A stretch of DNA of 29,657 bases from a virus. Below are positions 21,543 to 28,444 of the stretch, piece by piece. Position 1 is the stretch's first letter. The number at the start of each line of letters is the position of its first letter. The DNA is taken from positions 1 through 29,657 of the IMG/VR virus record IMGVR_UViG_3300032116_000978; one strand, given 5' to 3'. The translations under genes and the position numbers were made by a program. The notes beneath the pieces were generated by a model. That model was not told the DNA's origin, ran no database searches, and saw nothing but the letters and a program-made list of their open reading frames with translations.

Positions 21543-21682
21543 TTTTTGGCTTTAAATTGTAGGTAACAAACAACCAGGCGCTGATCCATACGCGGAAAGT
21601 CTCGCTCCATTACTGGGTCAGTTACACAACGAGCGACAAAATCGCTTTGGCTTTCGGCTGGCTTTGGCTTCGGTAGTGGCAT
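21539..21682 (-). CDS. 47-residue phage protein with CxxDPVM..CY motif
   Basis: The frame encodes MPLPKPKPAESQSDFVARCV, then DPVMERDFPRMDQRLVVCY. The pattern PKP..ES..DF..RC..D..M...FP...QR..VCY recurs in many phages, alone or as a short domain near structural genes; its role is not established. ATG overlaps the upstream stop (TAATG) and its stop overlaps the spanin ATG (ATGA), so it is a real coupled gene. Confidence 0.78.
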   Translation of the reverse strand: MPLPKPKPAESQSDFVARCVTDPVMERDFPRMDQRLVVCYLQFKAKK

Positions 21683-21903
21683 TATTGTTCAATATAAAGG
21701 TTGTCTTGTTCTAGTATTTTTCTCAGCTCTTCGCGGCACCATTCGTAAGCCTGGTAAGTATCGTTCGATAATTCTTTGTACTTCATTTCGGACCTTAACA
21801 ATTGGTCAAAATCCCAAATGGCGCTCTTATAGTTATGGCCGTTGATTGCCGCTTGGAAATCGTCGTTTTCCTCGGGTAAATAAAATTCTAAAATTGCTTT
21901 CAT
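21682..21903 (-). CDS. Small conserved phage protein, 73 residues
   Basis: The sequence reads MKAILEFYLPEENDDFQAAI.., YKSAIWDFDQLLRSEMKY, YEWCREELRKILEQ: a beta strand, then helices with many aromatic and acidic residues. Similar short proteins (LPEE..EF..A..G......L.dFd..LR...K) are common in phages of many hosts; their role is unknown. It is coupled to the metallophosphoesterase gene by 4 bases and to the next gene by TAATG. Confidence 0.78.
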   Translation of the reverse strand: MKAILEFYLPEENDDFQAAINGHNYKSAIWDFDQLLRSEMKYKELSNDTYQAYEWCREELRKILEQDNLYIEQ

Positions 21904-22781
21904 AACGGAAATTTACAACTGTCTACTAACAATTCCCAAGTGTCAAGATTTTTGGCTCTAATTCGTCGAGCGTCTAAGGTTAAAATTCGACCGCCAGTTG
22001 GTTTTACAGGCGCACCACGTTCAACGTGCCAGCCACCAAATCCATCCTCGTATTCTTCTTTGTACGATCCAGTAATTGCCAAGTGAATTTGTTTCTGTAT
22101 TAACTCATGGTAATGCTTACCTGGGTTGTATTGGACCGCGTCCCTGGCATCGTTACGGCTTGAATTTTCGTGGATGTGTCCCATAACAAAAATATCCATG
22201 TTTTCATACATTTCCAGCGCTCTAGTCAAGTTAATCGCTCCCTTTGTAACAACACCACCGCCGCCGCTTCCATGAAAGTATTTGAGCATTTTGGTCATAA
22301 AGGTATTTGTCTCAATTTGCTTTTTTATTACAAGCCAGCCGCCATAACCTCCAGTATATACGCTAGTATTATTATTGTAATTAAGCAAATCCACAAACCT
22401 TTGCAATGGATCAGTTTCCAAATTTTTAATAATTGCCGTCTCGTGGTTGCCGTAACCAATAACCGTAATTAAATGCGCGTAAGGTGTCCACCAATTTACG
22501 GCATCCTCAATTACTGCGTCTATGTAATTAGCTTTATTATGCTCAGGTAATACGTCTTTTTTGCTTCGCCTTGGGTCATATTTCCCTTGCATGAGGCATA
22601 GGAAATCGCCCGCGATAAAGACGGGAATTGCTTGTTGTTTGCAGTAGTCTAAATGCCTCTTTAATTTCTCGCGATCACATTTGGGATTGTCCCAATGTAT
22701 GTCCGATAATAAAGCAATTTTGGACTCCGTATGGCCGAGGTTTATTTGGTGCAAATTCCTCGAGATTTTTTTGATTTCCAT
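21900..22781 (-). CDS. Calcineurin-like metallophosphoesterase
   Basis: The 293-residue protein has all core motifs of the metallophosphoesterase fold: LLSDIHWD (D27, H29), AGDF (D59), YGNHET (N112, H113), KYFHG (H170) and MGHIHE (H202, H204), which bind two metal ions. Its substrate is unknown; phage homologues could act on nucleic acid ends, cyclic nucleotides or other phosphodiesters. It sits between endolysin and spanin, where such an enzyme would not be predicted from lysis alone. A role against nucleotide-signal defence is possible but not shown. Confidence 0.9.
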   Translation of the reverse strand: MEIKKISRNLHQINLGHTESKIALLSDIHWDNPKCDREKLKRHLDYCKQQAIPVFIAGDFLCLMQGKYDPRRSKKDVLPEHNKANYIDAVIEDAVNWWTPYAHLITVIGYGNHETAIIKNLETDPLQRFVDLLNYNNNTSVYTGGYGGWLVIKKQIETNTFMTKMLKYFHGSGGGGVVTKGAINLTRALEMYENMDIFVMGHIHENSSRNDARDAVQYNPGKHYHELIQKQIHLAITGSYKEEYEDGFGGWHVERGAPVKPTGGRILTLDARRIRAKNLDTWELLVDSCKFPL

Positions 22782-23242
22782 TAAATAGGAATATAGGTTG
22801 TTTTGCCTCCCGACCGAACGGCCTTTAGCTTTTGCTTTCTATTTCCGCTTTTAACATAGCTAACGTGTACCCAGTCGGGGTTAAAATCCGTTCCAAACTC
22901 CCATATTAGCTGGTCAAAATCTAGCTTATTTTTAATAAAATCGAAAACCATTCTATTTGTGACCTCGCCGTTACTTCCATCCATGTCAATGTCGATGGCT
23001 TGTCCTTTGCAATGCTGGGAGCTTGCGCTACCTTTTATAAAATCATTTAAAGCCTTGGAACGGTAACCGCTAGAAATAAAAATAGGCGTTTTAAAATGCT
23101 CCCTTATTGGCTCAAAAACTTTATCAGCTAATAACTTGAAATTTTCCAAATGCTCCGCCGTTGGCGTGTTGTCAATGCCTTGGCGCTTGGCCGTATCGCT
23201 CCTAGTAATTTCGGCTAAATTTAAATGGGTGCTTATTTTCAT
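22781..23242 (-). CDS. Peptidase M15 endolysin
   Basis: The 153-residue protein has the M15 (D-Ala-D-Ala carboxypeptidase-like) zinc motifs: SSGYRS (57-62), GSASSQHCKGQAIDID (H77, D84) and WVHVS (H126). It has no signal peptide, so it needs a holin. It would cut peptidoglycan peptides at lysis. Gene overlaps: 4 bases with the PAS-membrane gene, TAATG with the phosphoesterase. Confidence 0.92.
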   Translation of the reverse strand: MKISTHLNLAEITRSDTAKRQGIDNTPTAEHLENFKLLADKVFEPIREHFKTPIFISSGYRSKALNDFIKGSASSQHCKGQAIDIDMDGSNGEVTNRMVFDFIKNKLDFDQLIWEFGTDFNPDWVHVSYVKSGNRKQKLKAVRSGGKTTYIPI

Positions 23243-23991
23243 GATTTTTCCTTTTTTTCTTCTGAGGTTGCGTACTTAATTCCCATAATTGTTCCAACTA
23301 TTGAAAACGCATTTGTTAATAAAACCGAAAACATATTGGACCAGGTCGAGCCAATTATTTGCGTGTCTTTATTTGATAGGATTGCAAAAGAGTACATGAT
23401 TGTTGTAATAAACCCAACGCTCATAATAACAAACAAGGCGGACTTTACAATTACTTTAATTAGTTCGTTTTGGCTTTTCTTAATTGTTGCATCCAAGTCA
23501 TTAACCGCAGCGTCCTTTTCTATTTCAATAGCCGCCCTTAGCTTGTTGGAATTTTCCAATTCGCTTTGCAAGCTTTTTGAAAGTTCGACAATTTTATTTT
23601 TGCTTTTAATTGTCTCGCTTATGTCGGTCGCGATTTTCATTATCTTAGTAATGGTTCCGCTTTCGTCAAATATTGGGTTATAAGTTGCTTGCAAGTAAAT
23701 AGGCGAACCGTCGATTTTTCGTCTTTCAAATTCGCCTTCATAAAATTTGCCAGCTTTAAGAGTTTCCCAAAATTTAGTATAATCTTCGCTTTTTGAATAT
23801 TCGTAGCTTACAAAAATTGAATGATGTTTACCAATTAGCTTGTTGTGTTCGTCCTCTGCCAATCCCATTGCCTCCAAAAAAATATTATTTACCCCAAGAA
23901 TAAAACCATTAAGATCAAAGTAAATAATCGCATTGCTCCGATTAATTGCTTCCATTCTGCTCAATAGTTCTTCTTTGGATAGGTTTTTCAT
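23239..23991 (-). CDS. PAS-coiled coil-two-TM protein in lysis cassette
   Basis: This 250-residue protein joins three parts. Residues about 15-125 form a PAS domain (AIIYFDLNGFILGVN, LIGKHHSIFVS, FYEGEFERRKIDGSPIYLQATYNPIFD, IMKIATDIS), much like the PAS units of chemotaxis receptors and aerotaxis or dispersion sensors. Residues 126-178 are a charged coiled coil. Two membrane helices follow (about 180-204 and 216-240) with a basic cytosolic end. There is no kinase, cyclase or chemotaxis output domain. It lies between a holin-like gene and the endolysin with tight overlaps. I infer a sensor-controlled lysis membrane protein, for example a holin or holin partner; a signalling role is the alternative. 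PAS assignment is sure, lysis role is inferred. Confidence 0.8.
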   Translation of the reverse strand: MKNLSKEELLSRMEAINRSNAIIYFDLNGFILGVNNIFLEAMGLAEDEHNKLIGKHHSIFVSYEYSKSEDYTKFWETLKAGKFYEGEFERRKIDGSPIYLQATYNPIFDESGTITKIMKIATDISETIKSKNKIVELSKSLQSELENSNKLRAAIEIEKDAAVNDLDATIKKSQNELIKVIVKSALFVIMSVGFITTIMYSFAILSNKDTQIIGSTWSNMFSVLLTNAFSIVGTIMGIKYATSEEKKEKS

Positions 23992-24221
23992 TCGTTGCTC
24001 GGCTTCTTAAATATTTTTTCCGCGGCCGTAATTCCTAAAGCGGCGGCAGACAAAGCCGCAACTGAATAAACCAAAGCCTCAGATGGCTCATTTATTGCAT
24101 CGTGATTGGCGTACAATGTCCAGCACAAAGCTATTGCGCTAACTACGCCAACAAATCTTTTGCTGGATGCTTCGCCGTTCTCAGATAAAAATCCTTTTGC
24201 CCATGTAAAAAACTTTCTCAT
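23988..24221 (-). CDS. Holin-like small membrane protein
   Basis: The 77-residue protein has a basic N-terminus (MRKFFTWAKGFLSENGEASSKRF), then two hydrophobic helices (about 23-40 and 50-68) with a charged turn between and a basic C-terminus. This is the topology of class II holins. It lies directly before the PAS-membrane protein and the endolysin, with a 4-base overlap, which supports the assignment. No diagnostic family motif was recognised. Confidence 0.7.
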   Translation of the reverse strand: MRKFFTWAKGFLSENGEASSKRFVGVVSAIALCWTLYANHDAINEPSEALVYSVAALSAAALGITAAEKIFKKPSNE

Positions 24222-24346
24222 CGTCCCTGGCCTCTGTATTTTTTTGGTTTGTTAATGTTTTTAGAATAGGCTTTTTTTGCTTTGCCATTTCGACGTGTCC
24301 CAAAGGTCACTTTTATTGAACTTGTCGCCGCTTTAGCCTTTGCCAT
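24218..24346 (-). CDS. 42-residue basic microprotein
   Basis: The frame encodes MAKAKAATSSIKVTFGTRRN and ends KYRGQGR, with 14 K/R residues. Similar short basic proteins (KVSFG.R..GKA.K.Y.K...KKYRGQGR) occur in Bacteroidota phages. Its stop overlaps the holin-like ATG as ATGA and its start overlaps the upstream gene by 14 bases. It may bind nucleic acid or help membrane protein function; role unknown. Confidence 0.78.
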   Translation of the reverse strand: MAKAKAATSSIKVTFGTRRNGKAKKAYSKNINKPKKYRGQGR

Positions 24347-24527
24347 TATTTTTAAGCTTCTTGATTTCGTTTCTTATTTTGTAAACCAAATAAACAATCG
24401 ATAAAATAGAAATTATCGAAGTAAAAACGACGTTTACCATTTGTAGACCAGCCATTGCCGTGACATTTGCAAAGATTGCTAGGAAAGTAGACGGCACCCC
24501 TAACTCATCGCTTTTCAATAAATTCAT
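24333..24527 (-). CDS. Small membrane protein, possible holin/antiholin
   Basis: The 64-residue protein has a hydrophobic core with two helices (about 14-30 and 33-50) and a basic C-terminus (KIRNEIKKLKNNGKG). It opens the lysis operon after the terminator at 24571-24601, near a promoter-like box (24551-24578). It may be a holin, antiholin or pinholin partner. Three membrane genes in one cassette suggest staged control of lysis. Confidence 0.68.
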   Translation of the reverse strand: MNLLKSDELGVPSTFLAIFANVTAMAGLQMVNVVFTSIISILSIVYLVYKIRNEIKKLKNNGKG

Positions 24528-24550
24528 TTAAGTAATTGCTTTTCGTTTAC

Positions 24551-24578
24551 CAAAAATAAGGCATTTTAAAGCAAATAA
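24551..24578 (-). promoter_or_regulatory. Candidate lysis-operon promoter
   Basis: TATTTTTG (24558-24551) matches TAnnTTTG. TTA lies 17 bases upstream in the -33 position, one base off TTG. It lies just after a terminator and 24 bases before the first lysis gene. Confidence 0.42.
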
Positions 24579-24601
24579 AAAAGGGCTAAAATTTAGCCCT
24601 T
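24571..24601 (-). terminator. Intrinsic terminator after the adhesion genes
   Basis: On the minus strand AAGGGCTAA pairs with TTAGCCCTT (24601-24581), followed by TTTTATT. The stem is perfect. It separates tail-fibre genes from the lysis operon. Confidence 0.88.
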
Positions 24602-24610
24602 GTATTACCA

Positions 24611-24898
24611 TTACTTTTCCTTTAAAGCCTCGTAAAGCGGCCCTAAAACAAGCACAGTAAAGCCTTTGGCCTTTACCTTTTCCTTTACTAGATCAGCGTC
24701 CGATTTGCTTAGCTCAATGTCTCTTTCGGAATAGTAAATTTTCTTAGCCAGCTCGTAAAGTCTAATCGGGTCGTCCTTTTCCTCGGCTGAAAATAAGGCG
24801 TTTCCAACCATCTTAGAAAGAAACATAAACTCGCCGTTTTCATTGGTAATTTTGTTGCCTTCGATGTCAGTCAAGGCAATTGCTAGGTTTACAATCAT
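24611..24898 (-). CDS. Small protein near tail fibre, 95 residues
   Basis: It reads LAIALTDIEGNKITNENGEFMFLSKMVGNAL.., DDPIRLYELAKKIYYSERDIELSKSDADLVKEKV, a short strand pair and helical parts. The pattern 'LY.LA..IY.....ELsksD..L.K' is found in small phage proteins of unknown role. The start has the leader ATTAAACCTAACACTTATATG, matching the tail tube leader at 2918. It ends before the terminator. Confidence 0.7.
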   Translation of the reverse strand: MIVNLAIALTDIEGNKITNENGEFMFLSKMVGNALFSAEEKDDPIRLYELAKKIYYSERDIELSKSDADLVKEKVKAKGFTVLVLGPLYEALKEK

Positions 24899-25176
24899 AT
24901 AAGTGTTAGGTTTAATTTTTCGGCAATATAAACATACGCCGCCTCGTTTGAATTATCCCAAGCCAAATAATCTTCGCCAGTCATTGCAATATTTCCCTCT
25001 GCAAGTGTTTGGCCAATTACCAAAGGCATTGCCTCTGTTCCTTCGCCTCCAGCATTTAGCGAATAGTAAAAAGCGCAAGACGATTGCAAGTTGTCGTTAA
25101 TAATGTAGGCGTTTAATAAATTTGCCTCTTGACTTTCTCCATTTTTCCAAATAGTTACTGTTTCAATTTTTTTCAT
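24895..25176 (-). CDS. Small protein after tail fibre, 93 residues
   Basis: Not recognised. The N-terminus is beta-like (KIETVTIWKNGESQEANLLNAYIINDN) and the C-terminus is acidic with a DYLAWDNSNEAAYVYIAEKL segment. It overlaps the fibre gene stop by 4 bases and the next gene by 4. Its position suggests a fibre accessory or chaperone, but there is no motif to prove it. Confidence 0.68.
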   Translation of the reverse strand: MKKIETVTIWKNGESQEANLLNAYIINDNLQSSCAFYYSLNAGGEGTEAMPLVIGQTLAEGNIAMTGEDYLAWDNSNEAAYVYIAEKLNLTLI

Positions 25177-28100
25177 TTTATTTTTTGTTTTAAGTCGTTT
25201 ATAATTTCTTGCTGCTCTTGTATCGCTTTTACAATAACTGCGCTAAAACTCTCATATTGCTCAATTCCCCATGTATCTTGGCTTTGATTATACCAAGCTA
25301 AATAGTCATCTGCTTGCATTGTTTCTTGGGCGATAAAACCATATTGTCGCAATCTTCCCGAAACGCTTGTGCTATGGCTTGTTCCATCCTTCCAAGTAAA
25401 TTTCAAAGGCTTTAGTTTTTTAATGGTTTCAAGTCCTTTAATGTTATAATCAAAATCCTTTTTTGCTCGAATATCGGAAATGTTGTTTACAACAATTAAA
25501 TCCCCTGTTCCACCATTCCAATAAACACTCCATCTGTTTGCGTCTGCACCTGAAGAAGAAAAACGAACTCCTCCAGCAACTGTAACACTTCCGCCACTAA
25601 TTTGAAGCTTACCTACTCCATTATCTGTTGTCGTTCCAATTAGCACGCTACCGCCTGAAGTAACGCTAATATTGTGTCTTCCGGCGGTATTATCGTAACA
25701 CATATAAAAATTTCCGTCACCAACACCCATTGAGTATTTGCGTGAGGTTGACCCTGTTAAATTTATTACTGCATAACCTGACGCATCAATAGATAATTGC
25801 TTTGTGGATGAATCAGTTCCCCAAGCTGAATTCATTGGTGAGGTATTATTAATGCCAATTGAGCCACCTGATGAGATACGCATTCGTTCGGTTACACCTG
25901 TTCCGCTATTAGTTCCGTTTGTGTAAAAATTTAAATCGCTACCATTTAAAGAAGCAATTGCAGCGTGCCTGATTGTGTTATTACCAAAATCTATTTCGCC
26001 ACCATTACCACTAGAGCCAGCCACTTGAATTGTTGAGTATCCACTTGATGCTAATATTCCAACGGCTCTTCCCCATCCTGAACCATATATTTCAGGCGTA
26101 GTTGTCCCAATCCCAACATTTCCTACAAAATTTGCAATAGTTGTACCTGTTAAAACTCTAAATGTCTCAGCACCATTTTTATTGGTAATAACCATATCAT
26201 ATGTTGAACCACGACCAGCCAAAATCATTCCACCCGTACTATTTGCATAGATTTGAAACTCCCCGTTATTTGCAGTATTAAAACTAAAAGTACCTTCTCC
26301 GTTACTTCTTAAATTAGTTGCAATTAAAGTACTAGTAAACCGACCAGTTCCGTTGACATCTAGCTTAAAACCAGCATCACTTGGACTTGTGCTTATTACT
26401 ACGTTACCGTTCTCAAATATTTTAACTTTTTCTGAATAGGTTGTGCCTGTAAAAATTGATAAAGTTTGGGATTGAATAGTTAAAGGTCTAGCATTACCTC
26501 CAGCCAAAGAAATAATTGATTGGTCATAAATATAAACTCCGTTTTTAGTGTTACCACTTAAAGAAGTTCCGCTAAATAAAGCAACGCCATTAATCTCCAA
26601 AGTTGTGGCTGGAGTTGTTGTATTAATACCAACATTTCCATTTGGATACTTAATAGTCAATCTTGGCGTTGTTCCAGCCTCGATAATTTGGAAATCATCT
26701 CCAGTAGTTTGTAAATCGTAATAATAAGCCGTTGAAGAGCCAATTCTTACATATCTATTTGCTCCAGTTGTTAAAATTATATTTCCAGAAAAACTACTAT
26801 TACCAGCAGTTGAAATTGATAAATAATCGGTAGTATTAACCCCTAAATTTAAAGCATAGTTATTTTGAGAACGAATATAAGTTATTGTTCCACTTGATAC
26901 AGTCCCAACGTGTAGCCTTGAATTTACGCCAGCTAAAACAGAAAAAATAATGCTATTATCTGAGCCGCTAACTGTTAAATTACTATTTGCAGTTCCTGCA
27001 CCAATATTTAATCTGTCGTTTGTCGCATCCCAAGTTAAACCGCTTTCTCCAGTTATTGCACTTGTTCCGTTAAAATACGCAACTTGGCCGCTTGTCCCTG
27101 TTCCCGTTACTGGGTTAGTCAAAGCGTTTTGTTTGCCATTAAAAGTCGTCCAATCCGCCGAGCTTAAAGCGCCTCGATTTGTCGCGCTTGCCGTTGGTAA
27201 GTTAAACGTATGAGTATCGCTTGCGCTAGAAATCGCAAAATCCGTTCCGCTAGTTCCAACCGTTAAATATTGCACTTGGTTTGTCAATCCATTTAAAGCG
27301 GTCAAGCCAGTTGTAAACGTGGTAATAACTTGGCATAAATGGTTGTTTTCAGTATGTAAAGTTATTGTACGGCCTGAATGAGTAACGTAATATCTAAGTG
27401 CCAACCTATCTGTTAAAGCTAGGACTGTTTCAGGAACGGCAAGCGTGGTAAAATATGGATTTATGTTTGTGCCAAAAGCAATCAATTCAGGCGTTCCGCT
27501 GCTTGTTGCAATTAAAGTAAATGTTGTGCCATTATATTTGTAAAGCTCAACATAAAAAGTCGGTGAGCCTCCGCCTGAATTAGCCGAAAAATAGGTTTCT
27601 AAGTTCCAGTTTCCAGCTGGGATTAGTAGCTTATTAGGGTCTAAAGCGTCCGTAATAAACGAGGCAATATATCCGTCGGCGTTTATAGTAATATCCGTTC
27701 CAGCGCCAAAAATTGGCGTTCTGTTAATTTCACGATAAGCAACTCCGCCGATTGTTCCTTGCGAAACAGAGCCGTTTAAATAGTAGCTAACCGAAGAGCC
27801 TCCGCCAGTAGTTGCTGGAAAGTCAGCTAAACTACCATCGCCTCGAATGTATTGCCCAACCGTGCCAGCGCCAGTAACTGCCAAAGTTCCAGCCGTAGTA
27901 ATTGGACTTCCACCAACGCTAAAAGCCGACGGCATGGTTAACGCAACCGAGGTTACTGTTCCCGTGCCGTAAACCGTTGAATCAACCGAGCCATTAGCTT
28001 TTAAAAATTGCGCGGACGTTCCGCCAGCCTTGACAAAAGAGCCAGCTTGTATGGTTTGTGCGCCCAGGTTAACCGTAGTTACCGCGCCAGTATAAGGGAC

Positions 28101-28442
28101 ATAACCGCCGCTTGAATTTTCCCATTTAGAGGTTGACGAATTGTAAACCAATACCTGGCCATTTGCTGGCGCCACAATTGTAACGTCGCCCAACTCTGAC
28201 AAATTTATGTCGGTCCTATCTACGTTCTCCCATTTGCTTGTGGTCGAATTGTATTGCAAAATCTGACCATTGTTGAGCGCTGAAATGTCAACGTCAGTAA
28301 GTCCAGCCAGGCTTTGCGGTGATCCTTGCAAAAGCGTTTCCTTTGTAGTCTGTTTATTTAAACCGTCTTGCCAAATTAATACAATGTCATTGTTGCCAAC
28401 ACTTGCGGCAATTGGAAAGTCTATATATCGTCTATTAGCCAT
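25173..28442 (-). CDS. Tail fibre with self-cleaving S74 chaperone domain
   Basis: The 1089-residue protein has an N-terminal part with two related repeats (LxxLxDVxIxxxxNGQxLxYNSxTSKWEN), long Gly/Thr/Ser-rich beta sequence with VGI.TTTP-type repeats (GNVGINTTTP, GNVGIGTTTP), and a C-terminal S74 intramolecular chaperone. In the latter, NISDIRAKKDF has the catalytic pair Ser989 and Lys994 (S-D-x-R-x-K), then GFIAQE and AVIVKAIQEQQ. Family members trimerise, then cut off the last 100 residues. The middle region (about 260-400) is likely the receptor-binding part. It would decide host range. Confidence 0.92.
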   Translation of the reverse strand: MANRRYIDFPIAASVGNNDIVLIWQDGLNKQTTKETLLQGSPQSLAGLTDVDISALNNGQILQYNSTTSKWENVDRTDINLSELGDVTIVAPANGQVLVYNSSTSKWENSSGGYVPYTGAVTTVNLGAQTIQAGSFVKAGGTSAQFLKANGSVDSTVYGTGTVTSVALTMPSAFSVGGSPITTAGTLAVTGAGTVGQYIRGDGSLADFPATTGGGSSVSYYLNGSVSQGTIGGVAYREINRTPIFGAGTDITINADGYIASFITDALDPNKLLIPAGNWNLETYFSANSGGGSPTFYVELYKYNGTTFTLIATSSGTPELIAFGTNINPYFTTLAVPETVLALTDRLALRYYVTHSGRTITLHTENNHLCQVITTFTTGLTALNGLTNQVQYLTVGTSGTDFAISSASDTHTFNLPTASATNRGALSSADWTTFNGKQNALTNPVTGTGTSGQVAYFNGTSAITGESGLTWDATNDRLNIGAGTANSNLTVSGSDNSIIFSVLAGVNSRLHVGTVSSGTITYIRSQNNYALNLGVNTTDYLSISTAGNSSFSGNIILTTGANRYVRIGSSTAYYYDLQTTGDDFQIIEAGTTPRLTIKYPNGNVGINTTTPATTLEINGVALFSGTSLSGNTKNGVYIYDQSIISLAGGNARPLTIQSQTLSIFTGTTYSEKVKIFENGNVVISTSPSDAGFKLDVNGTGRFTSTLIATNLRSNGEGTFSFNTANNGEFQIYANSTGGMILAGRGSTYDMVITNKNGAETFRVLTGTTIANFVGNVGIGTTTPEIYGSGWGRAVGILASSGYSTIQVAGSSGNGGEIDFGNNTIRHAAIASLNGSDLNFYTNGTNSGTGVTERMRISSGGSIGINNTSPMNSAWGTDSSTKQLSIDASGYAVINLTGSTSRKYSMGVGDGNFYMCYDNTAGRHNISVTSGGSVLIGTTTDNGVGKLQISGGSVTVAGGVRFSSSGADANRWSVYWNGGTGDLIVVNNISDIRAKKDFDYNIKGLETIKKLKPLKFTWKDGTSHSTSVSGRLRQYGFIAQETMQADDYLAWYNQSQDTWGIEQYESFSAVIVKAIQEQQEIINDLKQKIK

Positions 28443-28444
28443 GT

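Noticed and set aside
25290-25310. DYLAW segment shared by the fibre C-terminus and the 93-residue protein
   Set aside because: The match is five residues in otherwise unlike sequence, so it is probably chance.
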